Source of the DNA: Euryarchaeota archaeon UBA24
GTDB taxonomy: Archaea; Halobacteriota; Halobacteria; Halobacteriales; Hikarchaeaceae
Direction: 5' to 3'
NCBI GenBank assembly: GCA_002503845.1
Contig: DASO01000011.1
Coordinates: forward strand, 37,418-55,513
DNA length: 18,096 bases
Shown here: positions 1 to 11,538 of the stretch, piece after piece
Position numbering within the stretch: position 1 is the stretch's first letter
Layout of the letters: the number at the start of each line of letters is the position of its first letter
Program-made: the position numbers and the translations under genes
Notes under the pieces: generated by a model
Told to the model about the DNA's origin: nothing
The model's database searches: none
Seen by the model: the letters and a program-made list of their open reading frames with translations, nothing else

Positions 1-2514
1 AGGAGATTCTACATCTTCGTCAGGGGAAGGTTCCATTTCGAAGTCGCCTACGCCGGAACTAGGTATTATATCAACACTAGCTAGTCGGTCGCCTTTGTCC
101 ACATCCATAATTGTAACCCCCATAGTATTTCTTCCAATTAGAGAAATTCCATCGACGATGGTCCTCATTATTTGTCCTTTTTCAGTGATGGCAATCAGAT
201 GATCCCCCTCTCTAACAGTTTTTATTGCGCAAACACCTCCATTTCTTTTGACAGTTTTGATATCGATGACACCTTTTCCATTTCTCGATTGGATGCGATA
301 TGCATCAAGTAGGGATCGCTTCCCATATCCATGTTCAGTTAGAGTTAAAATCCAACTTGAAGATTCTCCGACAGCTGCCACACCCGCGACAGAATCTCCA
401 CTATTTAGTCGGATTGCGCGTACTCCGCGGGCAGAACGTCCCATGGACCTAACCTGCGTGTCGGCGAATCTAATGCTTTTTCCATTATTAGTGGAGATGA
501 CTAGTTCCTGAGTACCATTTGTAAGAACCACATCTACTAATTCGTCTCCGTCCTCTAATTTGGTTGCCACGATACCAACAGTACGGATGTTTTGGAAAGA
601 TTCAACAGAGGTTCTTTTTATGTATCCATCTCGGGTTATCATTGTAAAATATTCGCCCGGTTCAAAGTCAGTGGTGGCTACAACTGCAGCTATTTCTTCG
701 CCATCGCCTAGCTTCAAAACATTTACGGCGGATACACCCCGGGCCGTTCTACTTTTAGTAGGTACATCGTATACTTTTAATCGATATACACGCCCTAAAT
801 TGGTGAAACAAAGGAGATAATCGTGGGTGTTGGCAAAGAATACAGTTGCGACTTGGTCTTTATCCCTAAGTGCAGTTCCAATGATGCCTTTCCCGCCGCG
901 GTGTTGGGCTTTGAAAGTGGAGATGGGCATTCTTTTAATATAGTCGGATTCGGTGACCACTATAACCACATTTTCTTGAGGTATGAGGTCATCCCTACTG
1001 ACCTTTCCAGTGTCTGGTACTATTTCAGTTCGCCTCTCGCTAGAATATTTTTCACGGATTTTAAGGAGCTCTTCTTTGATTACTTTTAAGAGTTCAGATT
1101 CATCTGAAAGAATAGTTTCTAGCCGTTTAATTTGGTCGAGTAAATTGGCATGTTCTGACTGAATTTCAACAGATTCCATCTGAGTGAGGCTACCAAGTTG
1201 CATTCGGACTATATGTTCTGATTGAACTTCGGATAATCCAAAAAGATCACGTAATGCTTGTTTTGCGTCGGTTCGGTTCGATGCTCCACGGATTGTATTA
1301 ACGACGTCATCGATCCTTTCGAGTGCGATTAATCTGCCTTCGAGGATATGTGCCCGCTCCTCGGATTCATAGAGATCAAATTCAGATCGTCTAGTGACGA
1401 CTTCCTTTCTGTGGTCAATGAAATAGCATAGAGATTCTTTCAGATTCAAGATTTGGGGTTGGCCATCGACCAAAGCTAGATTGATCACTCCAAATGATGT
1501 TTCAAAAACCCTGCCAAGAAGTTGGTTTTGGACGACATCAGTATTTGCTGACCTAGATAATTCAACTACGACTCGTATACCATCTCTATTGGATTCATCA
1601 CGCAGATCGGTAATGCCTTCGATGACACCATCATTGGCTAGATTGGCTATGTGAGTTACCATTCTAGATTTGTTTACTTGATAGGGAATCTCAGTTATAA
1701 CTATTTTATCGCCGCTGTCAGATGGCTCGACTTCATAACTAGCTCGGATTCTGATGCGTCCACGGCCAGTGGTATAGGCATCGTGAATCCCTTCCCTACC
1801 AACTATTGCACCTCCAGTTGGAAAATCAGGTCCAACAACAGGTCCAGGGTTATCGGGTAAATCTATAAGATCGGTGACATCGCAATCGGGTTGGTCAATT
1901 ATGTGAACGGTTGCGTCAATTAATTCTCCGAGATTATGTGGAGGAATGTTAGTACTCATCCCGACAGCAATTCCAGAAGACCCATTTAATAATAATCCAG
2001 GAATTTGAGTGGGCAGAACAGTGGGCTCTGATAGGCGATCGTCATAGTTTGGTTGGAAATCGACAGTGTCGCGGTCAATATCTGAAAGATATTCTTCAGT
2101 TATTTTTTCCATTCGGGCTTCGGTATACCGCATTGCTGCAGCGTGATCACCGTCAACAGATCCAAAATTCCCTTGGCCTTCTATGAGAGGATATCGCATG
2201 GAGAATGGTTGCGCCATGCGGACGAGAGCATCGTAAATTGCAGAATCGCCATGGGGATGGAAATCCCCCATGGTTTGGCCAACGATGGAAGATGCTTTTC
2301 GAGGACTAGAGCTGCTTGTGACTCCTATTTGATGCATGGCATATAGAATTCGCCTGTGGACAGGTTTGAGTCCATCCCGAACATCGGGAAGTGCCCTTCC
2401 AGCGATAACACTCATGGCATAATCAATATAAGATTGCTCCATTTCTTCTTCGATCCGAACACGGAGAATTCTATCTTCGTTTGTCGGATTTGTAGGTTGG
2501 TTTTCAGAACTCAT
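1..2514 (-). CDS. gyrA: DNA gyrase subunit A (C-terminal end cut by window edge)
   Basis: Breakage-reunion subunit of gyrase, which with GyrB (encoded just upstream) introduces negative supercoils using ATP. 838 codons are open from the ATG at 2512-2514 to the window edge. The N-terminal winged-helix part has the [10 protein letters not shown] segment (residues about 86-95) and the catalytic tyrosine Y130 in [10 protein letters not shown] coiled-coil region follows. The C-terminal beta-pinwheel opens with a GyrA box, QHRGGKG at residues 537-543, which separates gyrase from topoisomerase IV. Repeats of the type [23 protein letters not shown] and [11 protein letters not shown] are the pinwheel blades. 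The last visible residues are acidic ([13 protein letters not shown]), so the protein is probably nearly complete. It lies 38 bp downstream of gyrB with no clear Shine-Dalgarno, consistent with co-transcription. Confidence 0.96.
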   Translation of the reverse strand, partial: MSSENQPTNPTNEDRILRVRIEEEMEQSYIDYAMSVIAGRALPDVRDGLKPVHRRILYAMHQIGVTSSSSPRKASSIVGQTMGDFHPHGDSAIYDALVRMAQPFSMRYPLIEGQGNFGSVDGDHAAAMRYTEARMEKITEEYLSDIDRDTVDFQPNYDDRLSEPTVLPTQIPGLLLNGSSGIAVGMSTNIPPHNLGELIDATVHIIDQPDCDVTDLIDLPDNPGPVVGPDFPTGGAIVGREGIHDAYTTGRGRIRIRASYEVEPSDSGDKIVITEIPYQVNKSRMVTHIANLANDGVIEGITDLRDESNRDGIRVVVELSRSANTDVVQNQLLGRVFETSFGVINLALVDGQPQILNLKESLCYFIDHRKEVVTRRSEFDLYESEERAHILEGRLIALERIDDVVNTIRGASNRTDAKQALRDLFGLSEVQSEHIVRMQLGSLTQMESVEIQSEHANLLDQIKRLETILSDESELLKVIKEELLKIREKYSSERRTEIVPDTGKVSRDDLIPQENVVIVVTESDYIKRMPISTFKAQHRGGKGIIGTALRDKDQVATVFFANTHDYLLCFTNLGRVYRLKVYDVPTKSRTARGVSAVNVLKLGDGEEIAAVVATTDFEPGEYFTMITRDGYIKRTSVESFQNIRTVGIVATKLEDGDELVDVVLTNGTQELVISTNNGKSIRFADTQVRSMGRSARGVRAIRLNSGDSVAGVAAVGESSSWILTLTEHGYGKRSLLDAYRIQSRNGKGVIDIKTVKRNGGVCAIKTVREGDHLIAITEKGQIMRTIVDGISLIGRNTMGVTIMDVDKGDRLASVDIIPSSGVGDFEMEPSPDEDVESP

Positions 2515-2552
2515 GATGTAATTAGAGATAAAGTATTATTGTTAATTTAGTA

Positions 2553-4661
<2,109 letters not shown>

Positions 4662-7043
4662 ATGGATTCATCCCAGTTGAAACTAGGGGAAAATGACATA
4701 GCAGAGAAATTGGCAGCGAGCCAGCGGCAGATTTCAATAGCCGAATTTTTTGAAAAAAATAAACATATGCTGGGATTTGATTCCAGATCCAGGGCATTGG
4801 TAACTGCGATTAAAGAAGCAGTTGACAATGCGCTAGATGCTACGGAAGAGGCAGGATATTTACCAGACATATATGTTGAGATTCAGGAATCTGGAAAGTA
4901 CTATACGGTCATCGTTGAAGATAATGGACCGGGGATTACAGAAAAGCAAATTCCAAAGGTGTTTGCCAAGTTACTCTATGGGTCTAGATTCCATAGAAGA
5001 GAACAGTCTAGAGGACAGCAGGGCATAGGTATTTCATCAGTAGTACTTTATTCCCAATTGACTTCGGGAGAGCCAGTTAAAATAACTAGTAGGACATCTA
5101 GTAAGAGCGAGGCCCATTATTTTGAATTGTTCATAAATACTGAAAAAAATGAACCAGAAATACGCACTCATAAGACGAAAGATTGGGATCGCCCCCATGG
5201 AACGAGAATTTCCTTTACACTAGAGGCAGATATGAGATCCAGAGTTCAATTGCATGAATACATTAGATATACTGCTATAGCAAACCCCCATGCTCGCGTG
5301 GAGTTAGTTGAGCCAAGAGAGCATTTTAAATTTGAAAGAAGTACAGAAGAAAAACCGGCGGTGACTGAATCAATTCGTCCGCATCCCCATGGTATTGAGG
5401 TGGGGTATTTAATCAAAATGTGCGGAGATTCAGAGACAGAAGCCATGTTGAAGTTTTTACAGGAAAAATTTTCTAGTGTTGGGCAGAAAACTGCCAAGGA
5501 GATAATAGGTAAATTTAGAGATATGCACTACGGTAGAGAAATGAAATGGGAAATTCCAGAATTAAAGGGGATAAAAAATGAACTTGAATTGGGATTTTCT
5601 TCGAAAGGGTTGTCTAATCTAGAAATACCAACAAAAGCCATTAATCGGATGAAAAATAGATTGGAAGAAAAAGACCAAATCACATATATAGAATTTGAAG
5701 AGGCAATAGCAGAAAGTCTGAATTCGGTTGAAGATTCTCCAAGAGATAGACTAGATGGGAAATCCCAAAAAGTAGTTAGGGATATTATTTGGAATAGATT
5801 TAAAGAGACTCAGATTTTGTATCTCATGGGATTGATAAACACTGTGACAGATTCTAGAAAAGAAGAAGAATTGGTGCGAAGAGTTTCAAGTAAAATTGTA
5901 CGTATTTTACAGAGAAAAACATATAGAGGTAGAATAACAAAAAATGAATTAGAGCAATGTATTTTAGAAACAAATAATAGAAATGATGGGCGGGTTGGCG
6001 GATCTATTGGAGAGGTCTCAAGAGAGAAAATAGTTAACGGTATTTGGGATGAATTGAAAATAATTGAGGACCCAATTCCGAAAATTTCTGTACTTAAGAA
6101 GAACAAAAATGCTATGTCGAATTTAGTTACTGCAATGCAATTGACAGATGTGAGAGCACCTCCAACTAATTGTCTTTCTCCCATTGGAATAGACAATATA
6201 GAATCGGGAATGCGTAAAGAAGTGGATGCAGAATTCTTTTCATCAAATAGTCGCGAGGCGATAGCGTATGGAGGAGATCCAATCGTGATTGAAGCGGGTT
6301 TGGCCTACGGGGGGAATTTAGAAAAAGAAAGTTCAATTGAGCTAGTTCGATTTGCGAATAGAGTGCCACTAGTTTACCAACAAGGGGGGTGTGCAATCAC
6401 AGAGGTAGTAAGGAATATTGATTGGAGAAATTATGGGTTGGATCAATCAAAGGGGAAAGGGATTCCAAGGGGACCCATGAGCCTAGTAGTCCATATCGCT
6501 TCGACAAATGTTCCGTTTACAAGTGAATCAAAAGATGCAATAGCAAGAATTCCGGTGATGGAAGTTGAAATTGAAAAGGCGATAAGGGATGTATCTAGAA
6601 AGCTCAAGAAATATTTACAGAAAAGGGATGCATTCCAGAAACAAAAACTGAAACAGGATGCACTTTCACAAATTCTTCCTAAAATTGCAGAAAGAGTGGC
6701 AAAAATAACAGAAAGGGAAATGCCACCAGTTGATCTAGTTCTTGCCAAAATAATAGGGAATGTGACTATTTCCCGGGTTCGGAAAGGTGACAAAATGGAA
6801 TTGACTATTACCAACTATACTGGTGGGAATTTGGAATTGGAGATAACAGAAATCACATCTAGAACACCAACTAAAATTTCAGAAGGATTGGTGGTAGATA
6901 TAGGGGAAGAATGGTTTATAAAATGGTCCCCTAAAATTAAGAAAAATGAATCCAAGATGTTGTCATATAGTGTAGATGAAGATGCAAAATTTGATATAGA
7001 TATTAAAGGGATTGAAAAGGAGAAAATGGTGCTAGATATATGA
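4662..7043 (+). CDS. top6B: DNA topoisomerase VI subunit B
   Basis: ATPase subunit of the type IIB topoisomerase (A2B2) that relaxes supercoils and decatenates DNA. The GHKL domain has E52 and N56 ([10 protein letters not shown]), D87 (VEDNGPGI) and the glycine loop RGQQGIG at 117-123. An H2TH-like helical segment follows around 255-285. The transducer has the typical [10 protein letters not shown] motif (500-509) and the switch lysine K624 in [12 protein letters not shown]. At 793 residues it is far longer than crenarchaeal Top6B (about 530). The extra length is a helical, charged insertion at about 310-480 and a beta-rich, Ig-like C-terminus (about 695-793), a layout I associate with haloarchaeal and methanosarcinal proteins. 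The start at 4662 gives the expected N-terminus. The stop overlaps the top6A start (ATGA). Confidence 0.97.
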   Translation: MDSSQLKLGENDIAEKLAASQRQISIAEFFEKNKHMLGFDSRSRALVTAIKEAVDNALDATEEAGYLPDIYVEIQESGKYYTVIVEDNGPGITEKQIPKVFAKLLYGSRFHRREQSRGQQGIGISSVVLYSQLTSGEPVKITSRTSSKSEAHYFELFINTEKNEPEIRTHKTKDWDRPHGTRISFTLEADMRSRVQLHEYIRYTAIANPHARVELVEPREHFKFERSTEEKPAVTESIRPHPHGIEVGYLIKMCGDSETEAMLKFLQEKFSSVGQKTAKEIIGKFRDMHYGREMKWEIPELKGIKNELELGFSSKGLSNLEIPTKAINRMKNRLEEKDQITYIEFEEAIAESLNSVEDSPRDRLDGKSQKVVRDIIWNRFKETQILYLMGLINTVTDSRKEEELVRRVSSKIVRILQRKTYRGRITKNELEQCILETNNRNDGRVGGSIGEVSREKIVNGIWDELKIIEDPIPKISVLKKNKNAMSNLVTAMQLTDVRAPPTNCLSPIGIDNIESGMRKEVDAEFFSSNSREAIAYGGDPIVIEAGLAYGGNLEKESSIELVRFANRVPLVYQQGGCAITEVVRNIDWRNYGLDQSKGKGIPRGPMSLVVHIASTNVPFTSESKDAIARIPVMEVEIEKAIRDVSRKLKKYLQKRDAFQKQKLKQDALSQILPKIAERVAKITEREMPPVDLVLAKIIGNVTISRVRKGDKMELTITNYTGGNLELEITEITSRTPTKISEGLVVDIGEEWFIKWSPKIKKNESKMLSYSVDEDAKFDIDIKGIEKEKMVLDI

Positions 7044-8119
7044 ATTCCAAAGGGCACAAAAAGCTTATTGAAATTGCGGAGAAATTTTATGACCAATTTA
7101 TGGAAGGAAATGTTCCTTCAATGCAATTGCCAACTAGAAATAAATCAAATATTGTATATGATGAAGACTTAAAAGTGTGGGTCTATGGAGAAAAAAATAC
7201 AACTAGAATTGCAAATAATATAGGAGGTGCAACGAAATTATTAAAGGCTTCATTTACGATTGAATTTTTAACTAAACAACTTAATGAAAATAGATCTTCA
7301 ACGCTGAGAGAGTTATACTATATATCAGAAAGTTGGAGAGAAAAAGAGGCAAAATTTACCGCTCAGGAAGAATCTAATCAGCTAATTGAAGATCTAGAAA
7401 TAGTATCAGGGGTGAGACGGGAAGATTTTCATATGCGTCCTGAAGAATCGGGTGCTACGGTGATCGGCCCTCTTAAAATTGAAGAAAAAACACGAAGAGG
7501 GGAGCGTGAAATTCACTGTCAAGAGGATGTTGGAGAAGGGGGTTATCAAATTCCAGCAAACACAGATAGGATTAAATTTATTGATCACTCTGCAGATTTT
7601 GTCATGGCGGTTGAGACAGGGGGTATGCGGGATCGCCTAGTTGAAAATGGATTTGACGAAGATTATAATTCCATTATTGTTCATTTGAAGGGACAACCTG
7701 CTCGGGCGACTAGGAGGTTGATAAAGAGGTTAAATGAAGAGCTTGGCCTTCCAGTGTTAGTTTTCACAGACGGGGATCCATGGAGTTACAGAATTTTTGG
7801 ATCTGTGGCATATGGATCTGTTAAAAGTGCACATTTGAGTCCAGAGCTTGCCACCCCTGCTGCACAATTTGTGGGGATTCAACCAGTAGACATCATAGAA
7901 TATGACCTCCCCTCAGATCAATTGGCTGATGCAGACATAAACGCTTTAAAAAGTGAACTTCAAGATCCAAGGTTTCAGGGCGAATATTGGACCAAACAAA
8001 TAGAACTGCAACTCGAATTGGGTAAAAAGGCAGAACAACAAGCACTAGCTTCTAGGGGTTTGGACTTCGTTACTGAAGAGTACTTACCAAAGAGGCTTTC
8101 GGAAATGGGAATTATATAA
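7040..8119 (+). CDS. top6A: DNA topoisomerase VI subunit A (Spo11-like)
   Basis: DNA-cleaving subunit of topoisomerase VI and homologue of the meiotic protein Spo11; it forms transient double-strand breaks with a covalent tyrosine link. Its 359 residues are normal for the family. The winged-helix (5Y-CAP) domain carries [13 protein letters not shown], with a Tyr pair at 93/94; by analogy with Spo11 the second is the likely nucleophile. The Toprim domain has E192 (MAVETGGM) and D244/D246 ([19 protein letters not shown]), which bind Mg. The ATG at 7040 overlaps the top6B stop as ATGA, so translation is probably coupled and gives equal subunits. The gene ends only 4 bp from the convergent stop of the small zinc-ribbon gene. 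Confidence 0.97.
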   Translation: MNSKGHKKLIEIAEKFYDQFMEGNVPSMQLPTRNKSNIVYDEDLKVWVYGEKNTTRIANNIGGATKLLKASFTIEFLTKQLNENRSSTLRELYYISESWREKEAKFTAQEESNQLIEDLEIVSGVRREDFHMRPEESGATVIGPLKIEEKTRRGEREIHCQEDVGEGGYQIPANTDRIKFIDHSADFVMAVETGGMRDRLVENGFDEDYNSIIVHLKGQPARATRRLIKRLNEELGLPVLVFTDGDPWSYRIFGSVAYGSVKSAHLSPELATPAAQFVGIQPVDIIEYDLPSDQLADADINALKSELQDPRFQGEYWTKQIELQLELGKKAEQQALASRGLDFVTEEYLPKRLSEMGII

Positions 8120-8123
8120 ATAA

Positions 8124-8240
8124 TTAATTATAGGCAAATAAAGAGGTGTTCACACCAGATGTACCGCAATAAGTACATCCAAAGGTCCCTATGATATATC
8201 CTTGTTTACAGTTGGGGCAAGTTGATTTTCTTGAGATCAT
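8124..8240 (-). CDS. Small zinc-ribbon protein (38 aa), function unknown
   Basis: A 38-residue reading frame, MISRKSTCPNCKQGYIIG followed by TFGCTYCGTSG and a short tail. C8/C11 (CPNC) and C22/C25 (CTYC) form two CxxC knuckles 10 residues apart, the signature of a single zinc ribbon. Many archaeal one-domain zinc ribbons are this short. An in-frame TAA lies three codons upstream of the ATG at 8240, so no longer version exists. A strong TATA stretch (8271-8280) sits about 35 bp upstream. The gene faces top6A, with 4 bp between the two stops, and is divergent from the ligase gene. Such ribbons usually bind nucleic acid or protein, but no specific role can be assigned. The Cys pattern and promoter make chance unlikely. 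Confidence 0.72.
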   Translation of the reverse strand: MISRKSTCPNCKQGYIIGTFGCTYCGTSGVNTSLFAYN

Positions 8241-8270
8241 GATCTTTTATGAATATTCTTCTGCTCAAGA

Positions 8271-8280
8271 TTATATATAT
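8271..8280 (-). promoter_or_regulatory. TATA box for the 38-aa zinc-ribbon gene
   Basis: A run of alternating T and A (ttatatatat on the plus strand) is centred about 35 bp upstream of the zinc-ribbon ATG at 8240. The spacing suits an archaeal TATA box with a very short or absent leader. The sequence is nearly symmetric, so it could also fire rightward, but the ligase start at 8410 has a closer candidate. Confidence 0.5.
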
Positions 8281-8379
8281 CTCAGCCTAGAGCGTGGTGA
8301 AAGTGAAAATGGACATACAGAGATGTGATGATAGTATGACTCAATCCCTTGAATGGGCGGATCGTTTTCTCCCGGTGCG

Positions 8380-8389
8380 TTTATCCATA
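8380..8389 (+). promoter_or_regulatory. Candidate TATA box for DNA ligase
   Basis: TTTATCCATA is centred about 26 bp upstream of the ATG at 8410, the spacing expected if transcription starts at the first codon. It supports choosing 8410 over the upstream in-frame ATG at 8353, which would place this element inside the coding region. Confidence 0.42.
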
Positions 8390-8409
8390 TCCACTGGGTA
8401 CACGATCCA

Positions 8410-10071
8410 ATGGAACTCATACAGTTTGCAAATCGTCTGAGAGAAATCGAAGACGAACCATCAGATCTCTCGATTCGCGAACTGATAGTAGACCTGTTCA
8501 ACGACGAGAATTCCGACGTGAAAATTGTTGTCAGATTTCTCTTGGGACGTGTTTTTCCTGCATGGGATGATCAAAAAATGGATATCGGACCTAGTCTTTG
8601 TTATAATGCGATAGCTTCTGCGGCGGGTTCGGATGTTACAATCGAAGATATTGAAAATGATTTAGCAAGTCTTGGCGAAATAGGAGTTGTTGCTGAAAAA
8701 TATAATTCTGGTTCTCAGCGGGGGTTGTTTTCATTTGGATCGGAAGAAACAGCCGCCATGACCATATCTGAATTATATTCAGATCTATATACCATAGCTT
8801 CTATTCAGGGAACGGGGAGTTTGGAAAAAAAGCGCCGTGTTCTCTCAAATTTATTCAATTTATGTGGACCTATAGAAGCTAGATATCTCGCGAGATTGGT
8901 TTTATCAGAAATGCGTATTGGCGTGGGTGAAGGGGCAATTAGAGATGCCATATCAGCAGCTTTTGACATACCAATAGCAGATGTTGAAAGGGCCCTTCAA
9001 GTTTCAAACGATTTTGGTTTTGTAGCAGAAGTAGCCCGGGATGAAGGACTTGAAGGGGTGCACAAAATTAAATTAAAAATTGGAAGGCCCATTAGCTCAA
9101 TGTTGGCTCAATCTAGTACTATTGAAGACGCACTTTCTACCTGGAAACGAATATCGGTAGAACCAAAATATGATGGTGCTCGAATTCAAGCGCACTATAA
9201 TGGAGATTCAATTCGTCTTTATTCTAGGAATATGGAAGATGTAACTAATCCACTTCCAGAAGTAGTTGAATTCCTCCAAGAAAATCTTTCTAAGCCTGCT
9301 ATTCTTGATGGAGAAGTCGTTGCTGCAGATTCTGATGGAAATTCACTACCATTCCAAGAAGTTCTTCGGAGATTTAGACGCAAACATAATATTGAAAAAG
9401 CCCGAAAGGAAGTTCGACTCAGACCTTATTTTTTTGATTGCATTCATGCGGATGGGATTGACCTGTTAGATTCCCCATTGTCCTTGCGCAGGGGGCACCT
9501 TGATTCTATTTTAAAAAAGGGGAGTTCCCCCCTTGTTCTCACCGATGATTCAGAGCAAATAAAGAAAATGGAATTAGAATTTTTGGAAAGTGGGTTTGAA
9601 GGGATTATGTTGAAAAATCCAGATTCATTATATGCACCGGGGAAGAGAGGGAAAAATTGGTTAAAATGCAAACCGAGTGTTGATACCCTTGATTGTGTAA
9701 TCACGGGAGCAGAGTGGGGGAAGGGTCGTCGGGCGAATTTTTTGGGAGCGTTTGAACTCGCGGTTATTTCGTCGGCGGATGATTCAGGTATAGTGTATAA
9801 AAATGTTGGTAGAGTGGGGACGGGGATTACAGATGCAGAGTTAGAATCGATGACCGAATTGTTACGTCCATATATAGAAAACCAAACTGGAAAAATGGTA
9901 ACATTAACACCAAGAATTGTCCTGGAAGTGGGATACGAAGAAATCCAGCGTTCTTCTAATTATTCTTCGGGATATGCACTTAGATTTCCGCGAGTAGTCG
10001 CAGTCCGTGGCGATAAAAAATCAAGTGAAGCAGATACCTTAAAGAAAATTGAACAGTTATTTAAGTCATAG
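8410..10071 (+). CDS. lig: ATP-dependent DNA ligase
   Basis: Seals nicks, including joins between Okazaki fragments, through a lysyl-AMP intermediate. Its 553 residues from the ATG at 8410 fit archaeal replicative ligases (about 550-600). Order: an N-terminal helical DNA-binding domain (about 1-225), then the nucleotidyltransferase domain with motif I KYDGAR (adenylated K253), motif III FFDCIHADG (about 341-349), motif IV EGIML (397-401) and motif V WLKCK (417-421). The OB-fold domain ends with motif VI in ALRFPRVV (about 523-530). The reading frame extends upstream to an ATG at 8353, but MELIQFANRLREIE at 8410 matches the usual family N-terminus and the upstream 19 residues look non-coding. 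No NAD-type ligase motifs are present. It converges with the HTH/CBS gene across 55 bp. Confidence 0.96.
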   Translation: MELIQFANRLREIEDEPSDLSIRELIVDLFNDENSDVKIVVRFLLGRVFPAWDDQKMDIGPSLCYNAIASAAGSDVTIEDIENDLASLGEIGVVAEKYNSGSQRGLFSFGSEETAAMTISELYSDLYTIASIQGTGSLEKKRRVLSNLFNLCGPIEARYLARLVLSEMRIGVGEGAIRDAISAAFDIPIADVERALQVSNDFGFVAEVARDEGLEGVHKIKLKIGRPISSMLAQSSTIEDALSTWKRISVEPKYDGARIQAHYNGDSIRLYSRNMEDVTNPLPEVVEFLQENLSKPAILDGEVVAADSDGNSLPFQEVLRRFRRKHNIEKARKEVRLRPYFFDCIHADGIDLLDSPLSLRRGHLDSILKKGSSPLVLTDDSEQIKKMELEFLESGFEGIMLKNPDSLYAPGKRGKNWLKCKPSVDTLDCVITGAEWGKGRRANFLGAFELAVISSADDSGIVYKNVGRVGTGITDAELESMTELLRPYIENQTGKMVTLTPRIVLEVGYEEIQRSSNYSSGYALRFPRVVAVRGDKKSSEADTLKKIEQLFKS

Positions 10072-10126
10072 GCAGGGGCTATACTGGATGGCAGGTGTTG
10101 GAGAAACTATCAGAGAAAAGGTTTGA

Positions 10127-10690
10127 TTAAACAGAAGTATCAGTGCCGAGGTATGCAGCTACATCTGCTTGGGTTATGATTCCAACAGTAGTCCCAGAGT
10201 CCATAACAACAATGGCTTTGTAATGGTACAATAAACTAGAAATTTCATCTAGGGTGGAATTTTTACTGACAGTTGGGAAACTCTCCCCCATGATTTCGCT
10301 CACAGATAAATCACCTATTTCTGCATATTTTGCATGGGACTGAATGACGTCAGAATCGCTAATAGAACCGACAGAAGATCCATCCTGAATTACAGGTAAT
10401 TGAGAATAGCCAGTGTCCTGCATGCGCTTAACGGTGGCCTGTACTGTGTCTGCAGGAGATACGCTGATAACATCCTGGTGCATTAAAACCTCTGCACGAA
10501 CCAGAGATCCAGATTTCTCATCCATAGCGTTCACGATCCTACGGAGTGTTGATAATCGGGGGTCGACATCCCCTCCTTCTATTCTGGCTATCAAGGGTTG
10601 AGACACTCCTGCTCGCATCCCAAGTTCATTTTGAGTTAATCCAAGCTCGATTCTTCGATTTTTGAGAGATTGGGGGGTAGGCAACTCCAT
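10127..10690 (-). CDS. HTH (XRE-type) regulator with tandem CBS domains
   Basis: A 187-residue protein. Residues about 7-58 form an XRE/Cro-type helix-turn-helix (LKNRRIELGLTQNELGMRAG, then SQPLIARIEGG). Two CBS domains follow, about 69-117 (VLMHQDVISVSPADTVQATV) and about 130-182 (VSEIMGESFPTVSKNSTLDE). Paired CBS domains form a Bateman module that often binds adenine nucleotides or S-adenosylmethionine, so this is probably a ligand-responsive DNA-binding protein. HTH plus CBS fusions are common in archaea, but I do not know a proven target for this one. It is divergent from psmB across 116 bp and both promoters carry the same 8-base TATA core, which makes psmB and itself plausible targets. 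It converges with lig at its 3' end. Confidence 0.88.
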   Translation of the reverse strand: MELPTPQSLKNRRIELGLTQNELGMRAGVSQPLIARIEGGDVDPRLSTLRRIVNAMDEKSGSLVRAEVLMHQDVISVSPADTVQATVKRMQDTGYSQLPVIQDGSSVGSISDSDVIQSHAKYAEIGDLSVSEIMGESFPTVSKNSTLDEISSLLYHYKAIVVMDSGTTVGIITQADVAAYLGTDTSV

Positions 10691-10710
10691 AAAAATAATA
10701 ACCAGGAGTA

Positions 10711-10718
10711 ATACATAA
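10711..10718 (-). promoter_or_regulatory. TATA box of the HTH/CBS regulator
   Basis: Read on the minus strand this is TTATGTAT, centred about 24 bp upstream of the ATG at 10690. The same 8 bases occur in the psmB promoter at about the same distance. No Shine-Dalgarno is visible, so a leaderless transcript is likely. Confidence 0.5.
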
Positions 10719-10779
10719 GTGTTTCTTGAGGAGATTAGGAGGATGGCATAGCAATACTCTGTGTCCGAAGCGTTGAGGC

Positions 10780-10789
10780 TTTATGTATA
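10780..10789 (+). promoter_or_regulatory. TATA box of psmB
   Basis: TTTATGTATA is centred about 23-26 bp upstream of the paired ATG codons at 10807 and 10810. This fits an archaeal TATA box with transcription starting at or next to the start codon. An AGGAGG-like stretch near 10738-10743 is too far upstream to be the psmB ribosome-binding site. Confidence 0.55.
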
Positions 10790-10806
10790 GAGGCAAGTAA
10801 CATGGG

Positions 10807-11538
10807 ATGATGACTACTACCTCTGATACGGATTCTCGAATAAGTACAAGAAGAAAATTATTTTCAAATCCATATGGACCCGAGTTGGGGAACGTGCCTC
10901 AGCAAAAAATGGGTCGAGAGGAAATGGAAGAAATTGTAAAGACGGGGACGACAACAATTGGGTTGTCTACCGCAGAAGGTGTGGTATTGGCAACGGACAT
11001 GAGAGCTAGTTTGGGAGGCAGATTTATTGCAAGTAAAGATGTTCAAAAAGTAGAACAAGTACATCCAAATGCTGCAGTGACCATGTGTGGATCGGTAGGG
11101 GGAGCTCAGGCTTTTATTCGTTCGCTAAAGGCAGAAACCAATCTATATGGAATGAGGAGAGGCAAGGAAATGAGTATCAAAGCACTTGCTACATTGGCTG
11201 GAAATTTCCTTAGAAGCAACTGGACTGTATTTTTAATATCTCCAATATTGGGAGGAGTGGATAAAGAAGGGAATCAAGTATACAGTTTGGACATAGGGGG
11301 AGCAGTTATGCTAGATAATTATGTTGCTACAGGTAGTGGAATGCAGTTGGCGTATGGGGTACTTGAAGACAAGTATGAAGAGGGAATGACCAACAAAGAG
11401 GCTTCTTCTGTTGCAGCACAAGCGATTAAAAGTGCTAGCCAAAGAGATGCGGCTAGTGGGGATGGAATTTATTTATCAGTGATTACAGAAGAAGGTGTAG
11501 ATATCCAAGGTTTCAAAGACTTTAAAGGATTGATATAA
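10807..11538 (+). CDS. psmB: Proteasome beta subunit (20S core, N-terminal nucleophile hydrolase)
   Basis: Catalytic subunit of the cytoplasmic archaeal 20S proteasome, which degrades unfolded or tagged proteins together with alpha rings and a PAN/Cdc48 ATPase. Its 243 residues include a propeptide of about 47. Autocleavage should fall between G47 and T48 in KTGTTTIG, exposing T48 as the catalytic N-terminal threonine. D64 (ATDMRAS) and K81 match the active-site Asp17 and Lys33 of the Thermoplasma enzyme. TGSGMQLAYGVLE and SQRDAASGDG are further family motifs. The long propeptide containing GPELG resembles haloarchaeal PsmB. The start may be 10807 or 10810 (Met-Met). It is divergent from the HTH/CBS regulator, and its last 17 bp overlap the convergent TraB-family gene. 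Confidence 0.97.
   Translation: MMTTTSDTDSRISTRRKLFSNPYGPELGNVPQQKMGREEMEEIVKTGTTTIGLSTAEGVVLATDMRASLGGRFIASKDVQKVEQVHPNAAVTMCGSVGGAQAFIRSLKAETNLYGMRRGKEMSIKALATLAGNFLRSNWTVFLISPILGGVDKEGNQVYSLDIGGAVMLDNYVATGSGMQLAYGVLEDKYEEGMTNKEASSVAAQAIKSASQRDAASGDGIYLSVITEEGVDIQGFKDFKGLI

Noticed and set aside
248..2550. Several plus-strand reading frames of 60-90 codons across gyrA
   Set aside because: They lie antisense to a clearly conserved gene, have no recognisable motifs and are explained by its codon pattern.
8353..8409. Longer DNA ligase start at the upstream in-frame ATG
   Set aside because: The extra 19 residues do not resemble ligase N-termini, whereas MELIQFANRL at 8410 does, and a TATA-like box at 8380-8389 would fall inside the extension.
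8271..8501. 76-codon minus-strand frame over the start of lig
   Set aside because: It is antisense to the conserved ligase N-terminus and its sequence is low in information, with no domain; the 38-aa zinc ribbon is the better minus-strand gene here.
10072..10126. Possible transcription terminator between lig and the HTH/CBS gene
   Set aside because: No stable hairpin and no long T run on either strand.
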